Source: Gnetum montanum
Taxonomy: Eukaryota > Streptophyta > Gnetopsida > Gnetales > Gnetaceae
Length of the DNA: 64,000 nt
Reading direction: 5' to 3'
NCBI GenBank assembly: GCA_015680685.1
Contig: MNCI01035832.1
Span: 313,973-377,972 of the forward strand
The notes below the pieces were generated by a model that saw only the letters and a program-made list of their open reading frames with translations, searched no databases and was not told the DNA's origin. This document shows positions 12,430 to 23,400 of this stretch, one piece after another. The first letter of the stretch is position 1; every line of letters begins with the position of its first letter. A program made the translations under genes and the position numbers.

Positions 12430-12477
12430 CTAAATTTCATAAAATTCTAAACCAAGTACAACCAACAATAAACCAAA

Positions 12478-12490
12478 ATCTCTAATACAA
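12478..12490 (-). other. Primer binding site (degenerate, initiator Met tRNA type)
   Basis: On the minus strand TTGTATTAGAGA lies just inside the LTR. It differs by two bases from TGGTATTAGAGC in the plus-strand relative, and that in turn is close to the TGGTATCAGAGC complementary to the initiator methionine tRNA end. Confidence 0.5.
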
Positions 12491-12498
12491 ATAAAAAG

Positions 12499-13408
12499 CT
12501 GGAGTAGGTTCACTCCAATATAATTTCACCTTCAAACTTACTAAATCCAAATATGATGAAAGACAATTAATATGCTAGAAAATAAGAAAACTAGCTATCT
12601 TCAATTACTGAAAAGAAGATTACAAATAGGATTCCTCAACCCACAAAACATTCAAAATACTCTCATACTCAAATTATGGTACAAAGCATGAGGCTCTACA
12701 ACCAAACAATGGTTGTTCTCAATGTAAGACACAACTAAACGAGAATCTCTCCTAAAACCCAAGACTGAGGTCTTAACACAAAAGCAAAATGCAAGAACAC
12801 ATAGGCTAATACATCACAATGACCTTGGAGTTTCAATCCTAGCCTACACTCACTCAATGTACTCTCTTGACACTCTTGACACAATTCATCAACTCACTTG
12901 ATGCTCATCTCATGGTGATACAAAATAATAAACAACATCCAATATTTATTAGATTTAGAAATTAAAAAAATATAAAACCCTTTTTCCAACTTAGTTTAAG
13001 GATCTCAAGTTGTTTTCATTGTTGTCTCCATTATTTCAACTATTTTTCAAAGTGGAACAGTCAATTTTGGAAGTTTCCCTAGTCATACAAGTTATCTCTG
13101 GCTTGGAATTAACATCTTTCTATTAAACACCACTAGTAGGAGAGACATCTTTGAAATATGGAAGATGTCTCTACTACATGAAAGATATCTTTACAATTGC
13201 AAAGATGTCTCACCAAAGACATCCCTAGCTCAAGGAAGATGTCTTACCTCAAAAGAGATGTCTCCAGCATCATTCAAACGTCTCCTGTGAAGACTCTACA
13301 TTCCACCAAGATGTCTCTTTAGCCTCCTAGATGCACTTCCAACTCCTGAAACCTACAAAAACCATCTATAGAAAGAAAAAAAAAAGAACCAAAAGAGGTG
13401 TTCCTACA
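12499..13408 (-). repeat. 5' LTR of the minus-strand gypsy element
   Basis: It aligns by eye with the LTR at 59549-60490: both start TGTAGG followed by a similar A/T-C-CTCTT block, share a GTAGGTTT segment, and end GAACCTACTYCAGC next to the primer site. Length is about 910 bp. U3 (about 13130-13330) carries roughly nine AGATGTCT/AGACATCT sites. No second LTR was found at the other end, so the element is truncated. Confidence 0.65.
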
Positions 13409-13543
13409 CTAGAATTGTATTGGCTATATGTATTGAAAATAAACATAGGGTTTCAATATTGTAAGAAATTTTGAGAAAAATATAAAATGCTTATTTAGGT
13501 AAATAAAATATAAATTTTTGGTATATAACTATGTAATTCATAT

Positions 13544-13753
13544 GTACCTACGGATGTAGTGTAGTGATAAAGGCACTCATCTCTCAATTGGAAGGTTGTA
13601 AATTCAATCCTTACCTTTGCTCATGGGTGTGGTAGTAGTGGAGTAGCCTTATAGTGGAACACTCTTGTTTTATGGATTACATCTACCTTACTCTAAAGAC
13701 AAGATTGTGCTACTAGCCCTGATATTTATGTGTACACAAAAAAATAATTTAAA
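13544..13753 (+). mobile_element. tRNA-derived SINE with target-site duplication
   Basis: A 210-bp insert is flanked by AACTATGTAATTCATAT (13527-13543) and AACTATGTAATACATAT (13754-13770), one mismatch in 17. Inside are a box A-like segment (TAGTGTAGTGATAAAGGCAC, about 13557), a box B-like segment (GGTTGTAAATTCAATCC, about 13595) and an A-rich 3' end. This is the structure of a pol III SINE moved by LINE machinery. Confidence 0.8.
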
Positions 13754-13866
13754 AACTATGTAATACATATATTTCAAAAAAGGAAAAGGAGGCACATGAA
13801 AGTGTTGAAACTTGAAAAAATTTGCCTATATGTACATTAATAGTAAAGTGTTAACCTAGTGGTAAG

Positions 13867-13994
13867 ACTCTTAGGTGTTGGAACCCCAAAAAATTGTAAT
13901 ATAGGTATACCCCAAGATATATACTTTAATTAGAACTTTATAACTCATCATTGCTCACCAAAATCAAACCCATGACTTGGAGCTTTGAAATCAA
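13867..13994 (-). mobile_element. SINE family C copy (minus)
   Basis: Read on the minus strand it has ATGGTAAGAATCTTGATTT (box A-like) and GTCATGGGTTTGATTTTGG (box B-like), then a body containing GAGTTATAAAGTTCTAATTA and an end GGGGTTCCAACAC. The same order recurs at 14978, 15474, 28296, 28449 and 29553. It lies head to head with the next copy. Confidence 0.65.
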
Positions 13995-13995
13995 G

Positions 13996-14140
13996 ATTCT
14001 TACCATAAGACTTTTGATTTCAAGGCTTCAAGTCATGGATTTGATTCTAGTGGGCAATGATAAGTTATAAACTTCTATAAAGTCCCATGTTGGCTATATA
14101 TTATAAGGGTTCATATAGTCATCTAGTTTTGATTTTTACT
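13996..14140 (+). mobile_element. SINE family C copy (plus), head to head with the previous copy
   Basis: TTGATTTCAAGGCTTCAAG, GTCATGGATTTGATTCTAG and a GATAAGTTATAAACTTCTA block match the family in the plus direction. Its tail (CATATAGTCATCTAG) matches a partial copy near 28865. With the previous copy it forms an inverted repeat of roughly 100-bp arms. Confidence 0.6.
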
Positions 14141-14389
14141 CTATTTAGAATCTTCGATGTATAGTTATTTCATAATAGTAAAGGAAACTATGAAATCTCT
14201 TCAAGTATAAAATACCATATTCTTAAAGATGTCACTTTTTAGCTACAAATTCAAGGACAAAAGCTTCCTATGAAAGCTGAACAATTAATTTGTTTTCTAC
14301 AATACTAAGTTATTTTTGTTTTAGAGGCTCAAGGATGAAAATATTTTAGCTTTTGTTGCTATTTATTTGTTATTTCTCATTGCTTTATT

Positions 14390-14745
14390 CTTTTTTCTTG
14401 AGAAAGAGTTTTCTCATTTTCTTTAAAAGAAATCCTTTAGTAAGAAGTAAAAACCTATGAGTGTGCTTCTAATTAAGGAAAATGCCTAATTCTTTTCCTA
14501 TCCAAAAGGCGAGGTTTTTTGGGATTGGTTATAAGGATAAAAATCTAAAAAAACATCCCCAAAATTTTTGGGACTTTTCTTTAGACTCTTTCTTAAATGA
14601 TCTTATGTACTCTGACTTTTTAAATATTATTATTCATTTTCTAGGATCCAATACCCCCACCATCCCCAAATCTAATTTTAGTTTTGATAACCCCCATAGC
14701 TTTGGACATATAACAAATATAATAATATATCTATAAAACTTAAGC
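14390..14745 (+). mobile_element. LINE 3'-end fragment
   Basis: The stretch TTTAGTAAGAAGTAAAAACC (about 14436) through the decoded block FPIQKARFFGIGYKDKN matches, on the opposite strand, the end of the L1-like fragment at 58375-58500 (TTTAGTAAGAAGTGAAAACC and a similar FPKG block). It appears to be the 3' end of the same LINE family. No domain remains. Confidence 0.4.
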
Positions 14746-14977
14746 ATAATATGTTAGATTAGTATACTCTCTAAGATTGAACTTGAGGCTTGCAAGCTTT
14801 ACTCCAACTACATGATATTACTATATTAATTATTTACTTCAATTCATTTCTATTTAAGAGCCAATAAGCATTAACACCCAAATATCAAATGTATTTTTCA
14901 ATACATGAAAACCATGGATGTTTAGATCTATCTTTTTTTCTAAATGGGTGCTAGAACCTGAAATAATTTAACAATAT

Positions 14978-15126
14978 TTATGGGGTGTTGGAATCCAAAA
15001 TAATTGAAACATAGGTATACCCCAAGATTTATGGAATTTTATAACTCAATGCTACCTAGTAGAATTGAACCTATAACCTAGGGTTATCAAGCTAAGACTT
15101 GTACCACTAGGCTAACACCTCATTGT
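14978..15126 (-). mobile_element. SINE family C copy (minus)
   Basis: It begins GGTGTTGGAATCC and ends with the minus-strand promoter region (box B-like AATTGAACCTATAACC, box A-like TACCACTAGGCTAACACC). Same layout as 13867-13994. Confidence 0.6.
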
Positions 15127-15473
15127 TAACTCTATATGCTTCCCAAGACATATAACCAACATAATACATTAAAAGAATTAGAGAGGAATATAATGATGCC
15201 CCAAGGGTAACTTAAAGTGACAACCTCTTGTCTAATAAGACAATGAGCAAACTACTTCCAACTATCATTAGCCTATTCAAAATGTGTTGGAACCTAAAAC
15301 ATTTTTTAACAATATTTTTTTATGGTAATGCAATAATTAGTAATATGTTAAAACAATGTCCCAGGTTGGTGTTAGTACTCGTATCAAGCTTTAAACCTAG
15401 TACCTTTCAGTGCATAGAAGTGTTTACCCCCAAGACATATAGTTATGAATGGATGGGGGGATTAGTGGTGGTG

Positions 15474-15628
15474 GTGGTGTTGGAACCCCAAAATAATTAT
15501 AATATAGGTACATCCCAGGTAGTCAAATTAGAATTTTACATTTCAGTATTGTCTACCAAAATCAAACCCATGACTTAGAGCTTTCAAATCAAGAGTCTTT
15601 ACCATTAGACTAACACTTCATTGTTAAA
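15474..15628 (-). mobile_element. SINE family C copy (minus)
   Basis: It starts GTTGGAACCCCAAAATAATT, carries AAATCAAACCCATGACTTAG (box B) and ends TACCATTAGACTAACAC (box A). It is the second closest match to 13867-13994 and lies just upstream of the LTR at 15879. Confidence 0.65.
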
Positions 15629-15878
15629 GACATAGTCAAATTAGAATCTTATTGGGTGTAGGGGGAATATTGGACCCTAAAAATAACATTAAAAATAAGT
15701 AAAAAAAATTTAGAGTACATCACATGATTAACATTGAGGCAAAAACATGAAAAACAATATGGAAATAAAAAATTTTCTAATTTTAGGAATGTTCACTAAG
15801 GTATATAATCTTACAAATAGTGCTTTAAAAAATCAAGAGAGGAAAATTAATTATTACTAGAAATAATGATCCCAGTCT

Positions 15879-16394
15879 TGTCACATCCCCATTTCCAAAT
15901 GAAGCCATTCCATAAAAAATATGGTGTCACTTCATAACAATTGATGTAATTATTATAGTAAGACCTAAAAGAAAAAGTTGTAATTGAACCCACAAGGACA
16001 CATTGTAATAATGGGCATGTCTTTTGAGGTAATCTTTGGCAATTTGACCTAAGGTATTTATACCCACAAATTAGAGGTCATGCTAGCATGTAATTGTAGA
16101 GTCAGTAAAAGGTAAATAATGGATGTCAAGTGAAGTAGGACAAGAAGATGTTTGACCATTTCTTTTGATCGGTTATAGCCCTAGTGGTAATGCTGGATTA
16201 CCTCTAAAGGACAGAGACTGAAGAAAGACAATCCCAAGAAACCCTTAGAACATGACTCAAATACACTATTTCCACATTAATAAAGCTTTCTTTTTTATTT
16301 CTTTGTGCATTTTTCCTATCATATTCTTCACGCATAATGTTGAATGTTATGTATATTTGATATTTGTCATGACATCCAAGAAAGGGATGTCATA
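15879..16394 (+). repeat. 5' LTR of the outer LTR element
   Basis: It starts TGTCACATCCCC, ends GGGATGTCATA, and pairs with the split LTR at 20150-20464 plus 26643-26860. Shared blocks include ATGATGTAATTAT-type, GGGCATGTCT, CTAAGGTATTTATACC, TAGAACAT and CACATTAATA. AGTCT (15874-15878) before it and AGTCC (26861-26865) after the far LTR are a likely 5-bp target duplication with one change. A poor primer-site match (TTGATACTAAAGA) follows. Confidence 0.7.
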
Positions 16395-17299
16395 ATTGAT
16401 ACTAAAGAAAACTAAGGTCTAATCTAATTAGAATCAAGAGCCATCTATAATCCAATGATGAATCATAAGCTAGAATCACAAACTATTGTACATCATGTTC
16501 AAGATGAACCATGATAATTAAGAAGATACCTTCCTAGTGACTTTCATGAATATCAACAACTAGACTTTGAGGAGATCCAATTCTACTTCCACAAGGTATA
16601 TTAACTACAAGAGACTCCAATAAGACAAGTGTAACATTGATCCAAGTAACTATTACCCATCTTGTAGTAATGTTATAAATTTTCTCAAGTGTCTCATGTT
16701 ATCCTTATGTCTTTACTATGAAAGGCCTTCTAGAAGATTGTATTGCTTTGGATCTTACTTCCCTAAATACCCAAACCTAACATCCTAATATTATTCTTAT
16801 TTATGTCTTAATCATTAGAGAACATAAGGAAGTCAGGCTACAGAAAAATCCCATCTACTTAGCAAGTAAGAGACCTTACCATGGGGTTGATAGAAAAATT
16901 CACACTCATTAGATAACATCGTGATGTTTCACCTTTTTAACCTTCTCCTTAGAGCCATGTAACCTAAGCTTAATAATTGCTATTTCATTTGCCAAGTCTA
17001 CCATCACATTATAATGAAATAGAATCTTCTACAAGTTCTAATTTTGTCAATAGGTCACATTAATAAGGTCAATTTGAAAAAATTTTATTTTAGTTTTTTA
17101 AATCACAAAAACTCAACTTAGTTTTTGAACCTTAAAACCGTATCCAATGCATAGTTCTCATCAACATAATTCCAATGGTATAAATTTCATCTCAAATAAA
17201 GTCACAATTTGGAAGATATCAAGGTTTAAAGTTTTCATAATATGTGCTTTAATAAAATTAGAAATTTAATAATTATATAAAGTTAAAATCAATATCAAT

Positions 17300-17402
17300 A
17301 TCAAATTTTGGAACTAGGACTTGAACTCTTGATCTTCAACTTAGAAATCTAGCATCTGAACATCCTTCCAACTAGTGACTAGGTCATGAGTCCTAGTTGC
17401 AC
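17300..17402 (-). mobile_element. Possible tRNA-derived SINE fragment
   Basis: On the minus strand, a box A-like AGTTGGAAGGATGTTCAGATG is followed about 35 bp later by a box B-like GAGTTCAAGTCC. The spacing fits a tRNA-like promoter. The body and ends are not visible. Confidence 0.4.
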
Positions 17403-17811
17403 TTTATTAACTAGTAAACTCTTTAGTAGTCACACTAATCAATAGGTTGTGTTAGCCCATCAAGAACAAAAAGGCCATAGCAAGAGGCCATGTAGCCCCA
17501 AGTAGGGTTGTGCAGCCCAAAGAAGGGCAACCACAGGCCTTCAAAGGGTTTTATATTACATCATTTTATAGAACACTACCATACTATGATGTGTAGTAGG
17601 CTACATTTTTTTACTATGGCCAAGGTTACACCATCAAGCCTCCCTTTGCCATTTGCTCACCCACTACTATTGGTCACCACCTACTACTACTTACTTATGC
17701 AAGCCTTCATGCTTACACTACTATAGTTTGTTGCCTGTGCCACGGCTATTACTATTTAACCCTTGCCTACCCTTCCTTCCAAAAATTCCACTAGAAATCT
17801 CAATGCTAGGA

Positions 17812-18032
17812 AGTACTAGTATTAGCAAATATCATGGGTACCTTTGTGGTGGGAAGTACTAGTACTAATGGACACCATAGGCACTAGTGTTCTACACCAT
17901 CAAGTTTTGCAATGGTATGGAGTACCAATGCTAGTAGACACTACAAGCACTAGTGATCCAGACTACCAAGTTTTGTGGTGTAGGGAGTATCCAAGATTAG
18001 TAAATACCATGGGCACTAGAGTCCCTAGGTGG
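17812..18032. repeat. Minisatellite, about 65-bp unit, 3.5 copies
   Basis: Units start AGTA at 17812 (shortened), 17855, 17921 and 17986. They share a GGCACTAGTG/AAGCACTAGTG core and a CCAAGTTTTG block, and differ at many positions, so the array is old. Confidence 0.6.
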
Positions 18033-19521
18033 AAAATTTCAAAATTTTCATTAAAAATAGAAATTTAAATATTTTTTCTTAGTTAAATTTGACTAATTTA
18101 GTCAAACTAACATCTTAGTAGTTGGTAAGACAAAAATTTGATAATTAAGCATGCTAGTCGTGGAGTAGTACTAGAATGGATGACCTCTCAAGAAGCTCTC
18201 AAGAAGTCTCGAAACTCATGCCTAAATTTTGAACTTTAAAAGCCTATACCTTTTAATTCCAAAAGTCTTTGTTAGTGAACAAATCCCATTTTTTAGTAGA
18301 ATTCAAACCCTCAAACATGTTGATGAAGTTAGATCCATCCTATAAAACTATAAAAAATAGTTTTAAATCATTTTTTTAAACCATAACTTTAGAGCCTTGG
18401 GAACTGAATTTAGTATAACTCAAGCATTTGATGTCTATTTCTAATATTTTTCAACCTTCTAAATCTAATGGTGATGTTAAATTGGTCATCTAAGTAGTTG
18501 ATAATTAAATGATACTTTAAATCACATCTTATTAGGTCATGACCTAAATCAACTAACTAGGTTCTATAATTTAATGGTTAAAGACTAACAAATTTAACAT
18601 TTTTGGCCATCCTAGACCTTAAGATTGGGTCACTAGGTTATGCATCTAGTTAGATATAGATCACTAATCCCTAGTTAATCATTAATTACATTGGAGGATA
18701 AAAAGATTGTTAAGATTCTAGCACATGTAGTCAGGTTATTACCAACTCCATGAATTAAGCAGTTGAAGAATTAATTGATGAATCAAAATACCAATGGAAG
18801 ATGTATATCACTTCAACTAGCAACCAGATCATTTGATAATAGACATTAATCATAATGAAGAATCATAAACTTGCTCTAATAAATTGTACGATATTTGTGA
18901 GAAGGAATGAGCTAAGAAAGAATCCAAGTTTGAAAGCTGTAACATACAATGTGCTTGCAAGATTCCTAGTTACCTAAAACCAACATTTGCTATGTTCACC
19001 TTGGACCTTGAATTAACAAAAACACTAATACTCATGCATTATTGTAGAATTATAAGATTTGAATGTTGATGTTCTATATTTATAAGAATTCATGCAATGG
19101 GAATTTCTCTACCAATGCCAAACTAATTTTAAAAAGTTGGGATACAAACGTGTCTACAAGCAAAATGATTCTTATGATGGTTATCCTATTATCAAAACTA
19201 TAACATGGATGGCTATGTGATCTTCTACAAAGAAGTCAAGTTTGAGTTGATATAAAGATTCAAATGGAGTTTAGGAGATATGATTTTTAAAATTTCAAAA
19301 CTTCAAATCATGGAGAAGAAAGAATGATCATGATTTTTAAGAAGCCACATAGCCAGTACTTATATTTTAGTCATTAGGAAGATGTATATGTGTGGTCAAC
19401 ATACTTTTAATCACTAATCCAACATGCTGAGATGTCAAACTTCATCAAGTATCTTACTTAATTAAAGATTGAGGAAGGTTTAAAGTACAAGTTATTCCTC
19501 TCTCATATTAGTCTTGACCCA

Positions 19522-19914
19522 ATGCCATTCATCCTTCGTGGAGACTTCAATGTGAAAACTAGAAGTGGGATTTATCAATTCCTAAAATATGAAAGAGTGA
19601 AAGAACCTATAGAAGAGGATCCCAAGTTAAAGAAGATGTTCTCATCCATTTATCATACTATTTCATTGGTTAGTGCATACTATGCATATTTCAAATTCTT
19701 AGTAGATAAGTTGAATCCTAGATTTTTAATGACAAATGATGCTAATTAGTATTGTTCCTCAAGAATCATACTTAATCAATTATACTACTATGACCAGCAA
19801 AGATGGATCAACATCCTTCTTCTCGAGACCTTAGATTATATCTGGTATGATACACAATTCTTCCAAGTTACCAAGCTATTAGAAATAATTTATAAGAAAG
19901 AAGTTAAGAAGTAA
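19522..19914 (+). pseudogene. Unrecognised ORF remnant inside the outer LTR element
   Basis: An open stretch beginning FILRGDFNVKTRSG continues past one TAG (19747-19749) in the same frame to TAA at 19912-19914, about 130 residues. It is rich in Lys, Tyr, Ile and Leu, with aromatic-rich segments (YHTISLVSAYYAYFKFLVDK; NQLYYYDQQRWINILLL). No RT, protease, zinc-knuckle or integrase motif is seen. Gag-like function would be a guess. Confidence 0.35.
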
Positions 19915-20149
19915 GATTAGGCCTTGCCATCCAAAACAAGACCATCTAACCATTTAGTCCTTATGGCAAAACTACAACTACATCCTTGGATCCTAGAGAA
20001 TCAACATAAGTATTTTAAAATATTTAATCTCAATTCAAAAGGAGAAAATAAAGCATTGGATCATTGAAGCATGGAGGGAGCAATGGAGCATGGAGAAACA
20101 TTACTAATGTCATCTTGTTGGACAATGAACAAAAGCTAAGGGGATAATT

Positions 20150-20464
20150 TGTCACGATTCCATTCCCAAATGGTGTCATTCTATAACAAAGATGGTATCA
20201 CTTCATAAAAAATGATGTAATTATTGTAATAAGACCTAAAATGGCAAGTTGTAATTAGACCTAAAAGGATACATTATAATAATGGGCATGTCTCATAATA
20301 AAACCTTTTTGGGTTTGATCTAAGGTATTTATACCTAAAAACCTTTTAGAAGTCATGCTAGTATGGAGTTGTGAAGTAGGTAAAAGGTGTAAGGTAAGTA
20401 ACAGGTGTAGGGTAAAGTTGAATAAGAAGGTGACTAGTCATTCCTTTTAGATGAGTATGGGCCT
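20150..20464 (+). repeat. 3' LTR of the outer element, left part
   Basis: It starts TGTCACGATTCC next to a purine tract and matches 15879 onward. It is cut at 20464 by the nested element and resumes at 26643. Confidence 0.75.
20460..20464. other. Target-site duplication GGCCT, left copy
   Basis: GGCCT here and at 26638-26642 flank the nested LTR element exactly, and joining the flanks restores the outer LTR. Confidence 0.85.
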
Positions 20465-21564
20465 TGTTAACCTTTTGATATGTCAAAAACTTAGAGAAAA
20501 TGGAGAATATAGAATGTGTATGTATCATGATAATTTTGAAGAACCATGAGCAATAATGTCACATGGAGATCTAAGACTTCAAATGAGATCCACAGTGAGA
20601 TGTCGAAATGAAGACTAAGTGGACAAGTTAAGAACATGGATGGAAATGAAGTATACAAGCCAAATGAAGATGTCTTGAAGACTTCTAAGGTTTCAAATTG
20701 ATTAGGAGTGTACTAAGATCTCAAACTATCAAAGTAGAGTAGACATCTAGGGAAAATAGTAGACGTCTATCTCTGAGGATAGATGTCTATCAGTATATGG
20801 CTATAGATAAATGTCTACACTTCCAAGTAGACGTCTCTCCTGCATTGGGGGTATTCTTAGTGAGATGTCTAAACTTTGAAGTAGACATTTATACTAGCCA
20901 TTTAATATCCATTGCATGAATTCTAAGGGGTTTTGGACACTCTAAGGCTATAAGAAAAAGTGAAAATCTTTGGAATTGTACAAGCCCTATTCATTAAAAG
21001 ATTCATCATTGGCTACTCTAAGAGAATTTGTCTTTGCTCTTCATTGTATCATCATTTGCTCATATTGATTGTATTAATATTCAATTGCAATAATTTGTAA
21101 ATCAAGTTACACTTTTTCCTTATTCCTTCTCTTTCTTTCTTGTTACCTTGTAGGGTTGATGTGCTTCTTGCGAGAATACATTATTGAGCTTATTAAGACC
21201 TTGTAGGGTTGAATGGTTTTGTAGCAACAAAACACTTCGATGCAAAGCTCACTTTTGTAAAGGTTGTGAGATTCTCTAAACCACATTTTGAGCTTGTTAA
21301 GACCTTATGGTGTTGAGAAGTTTTGCAACAATGAAATACTCTAAAGTGGAGCTCAAAGCTTATGTAGGGTATGGTGCCCTTCAAACCACATTTTGAAGAA
21401 ACAAAGTCTAAAGGTATGCACAGATTCTAACCTCCAAGTGTGGATGTATCCAAGTTGGGGAACCACATAAAATTTGTGTGTGTGTGTTTTTTTTTTTTTT
21501 TTGCTGACTTTAGCATTTACATTGGGGAACTTATTCAAGCCTCCTTCTAAGTTCTCGATCCATA
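20465..21564 (+). repeat. 5' LTR of the nested gag-only LTR element
   Basis: It starts TGTTAACCTTTTG and runs to ATCCATA, 1100 bp, matching 25614-26637 over its length with scattered changes and one indel of roughly 50-75 bp in the repeat-rich U3. The primer site follows two bases later. The U3 holds about nine AGACGTCT-type palindromes (20595-20895), two of them intact at 20761 and 20829. Confidence 0.85.
20595..20895 (+). promoter_or_regulatory. U3 array of AGACGTCT-type palindromes
   Basis: Sites in order include AGATGTCG, AGATGTCT, AGACATCT, AGACGTCT (20761), AGATGTCT, AAATGTCT, AGACGTCT (20829), AGATGTCT and AGACATTT. The intact form has an ACGT core of the type bound by plant bZIP factors. 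The variants are mostly its two CpG-deamination products. Confidence 0.6.
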
Positions 21565-21566
21565 AG

Positions 21567-21579
21567 TGGTATCAAAGCC
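21567..21579 (+). other. Primer binding site, initiator Met tRNA type
   Basis: TGGTATCAAAGCC, two bases after the LTR end, is one change from TGGTATCAGAGC and fits priming by initiator methionine tRNA. Confidence 0.8.
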
Positions 21580-21619
21580 CAGTACTCTCAAGTTTGTGCT
21601 TCAAGTTTCAAGAGTGAAC

Positions 21620-23400
21620 AATGGAGGGGATGTCTTACACCAAGCCACCAATGTTCAATAGATTTAACTTTGCATATTGGAAGTTAAGGATGCAAGGATT
21701 CTTTAAATCCATTGAATTCAAAGTATGGAAGTCAATCCTTAAAGGCTACACATTGCCCATCAACAATGCCACAAAAGCACTCAAGCCACAAAGCAAATGA
21801 ACTTCTAAAGAAAAAGATAAGTTCATGTATGACTCAAAAGATAAAAACTATTTATATTGTGCACTGAATAAATTTGAGTTTAATAGAATAGCTAGGTGTA
21901 AAACTACTAAGGAAATATGGAAAACCTTAGAGGTAACTTATGAGAACACATCTATAGTGAAACAATTAAAATTTTTAGTATTGCAAAATAAATATGACAA
22001 GCTTAAAATGAAGGAAGAAGAAAAAATTAAGGATTACTTTTTAAGGACAAACAATCTTGTCATAGCAATTAGAGGGATGGACAAGGACTTAATAGAAAGT
22101 GATATAATTATAAAAATGATTAGAACTTTATAACCCAAGTTTAGACCTAAGGTCATTGCAATGGAAGAAATCAGAGACTTTCCAATACTAAAATTTGAAG
22201 AGCTTCAAAGTGCTCTAATTGCTTATGAGATGAATTTTATAAGTGAAGGAGATATAAAAGAAAAGCCTATCACCCTAAAAATTGCATCAAAGGAGAAGGA
22301 GCTGGTTGAATAAGAAATGAATAGTGAAGATGAAATAGCTCTTATATCAAGAAGTGTTCAAAGAGTTCTTGCAAGAAAATGGAGAAGCTTTAATTAACTA
22401 GGCCCCAATCAATCCAAAGGTAAATAAAAAGGTAAAAATTTTACAAACTCTAATTTAGATGCATTTTCCATAGAATGTTGGATATGTGGTGGAAGATGTC
22501 ATGTGGCCTCCGAATGTTCTAGTACTCATAGGTTGCAACGAAAAGACAAAAATGAAGTTGATTCTAAAAAGACGAACTTCTACACTAGCTAGGATGATGG
22601 AGAACAAAGTGAGGAAGAGGTAGATAATGCTATAAAGGACTCACATCTCATATGCATGGCCCTCACAAATGAAAATTCTATAGAAATTTCTAATGAATCA
22701 AAAGCTGAACACAATGAAAGATATAATGAGTTACAAGAGGAATTTTTTATCTTACATTATCCACTTAAAAAGATAAAGAAAAATATGCATAGAAAAATCT
22801 CTAAAATTTATATTTTATCCTAGAAGCTAGAAAGGGAACTCTTAGATGTAAAGGCTAAGATTTAATTGCTAAGCCATTTGGATGAGCAAAAATGTGGGAA
22901 CACACAAGAAGAAAGGATTAGCAAAAATGAGGAGAATTCTCAAAATTAGCATAAAAGTGAAATCTTAGAAGAAACCTCTCAAAAGAATGCTTGTACCTAT
23001 TCAATTTCAAACAAAATCAGGTTTGATGATCCCATTCAAATTAGAGATACCTTATATTTTTGCTATAAAAATGTGGTCATGAATAAGATTAGTATTATTC
23101 TCATATAGAAAAGATAATGTGCATACTTGGTTTTGTCAAAAGCAATCTAGTAAGTGTGTCTTGCAAGGTATAGTAGCTTGAAAAACAAATGAACAAGAAG
23201 ATACATAAACCTCTGAAAGATTGAAGGGATCAAAACCAATAACTATCAAAAATTAAGAGTTCTCCCATCTTGAAGAACATGAATGTGACAAAGAAGGAAT
23301 CTCACATGAGTTTGAGGACACATAAAAAAGTGCTAATGAAAGAAAATTGAATGGTAATGAGATACTATATGATGGGGGGACCACATCTCAAACTCCATTA
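21620..23400 (+). pseudogene. Copia-type gag with zinc knuckle
   Basis: The frame starts MEGMSYTKPPMFNRFNFAYW at 21620 and runs, with a handful of stops, to about 23430. The first 300 residues fit copia gag (UBN2-type): FAYWKLRMQGF, then CKTTKEIWKTLEVTYE, then LVLQNKYDKLKMKEEE. CX2CX4HX4C (CWICGGRCHVASEC, about 22471-22512) is a complete CCHC zinc knuckle. The region after it is Glu/Lys/Asn-rich. Stops are mostly single transitions from Gln or Trp codons. Only gag is recognisable in the element; nothing like integrase, RT or RNase H follows. Confidence 0.75.

Larger units (their letters stand above)
16395..20149 (+). mobile_element. Internal region of the outer LTR element
   Basis: About 3.75 kb between the paired LTRs, without recognisable gag zinc knuckle, RT or integrase. 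This suggests a large non-autonomous derivative or a very decayed element. It holds a SINE-like segment (17300-17400, minus), a minisatellite (17812-18032) and one longer decayed frame (19522-19914). It ends in a polypurine-like AAGCTAAGGGGATAATT next to the 3' LTR. Confidence 0.55.
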
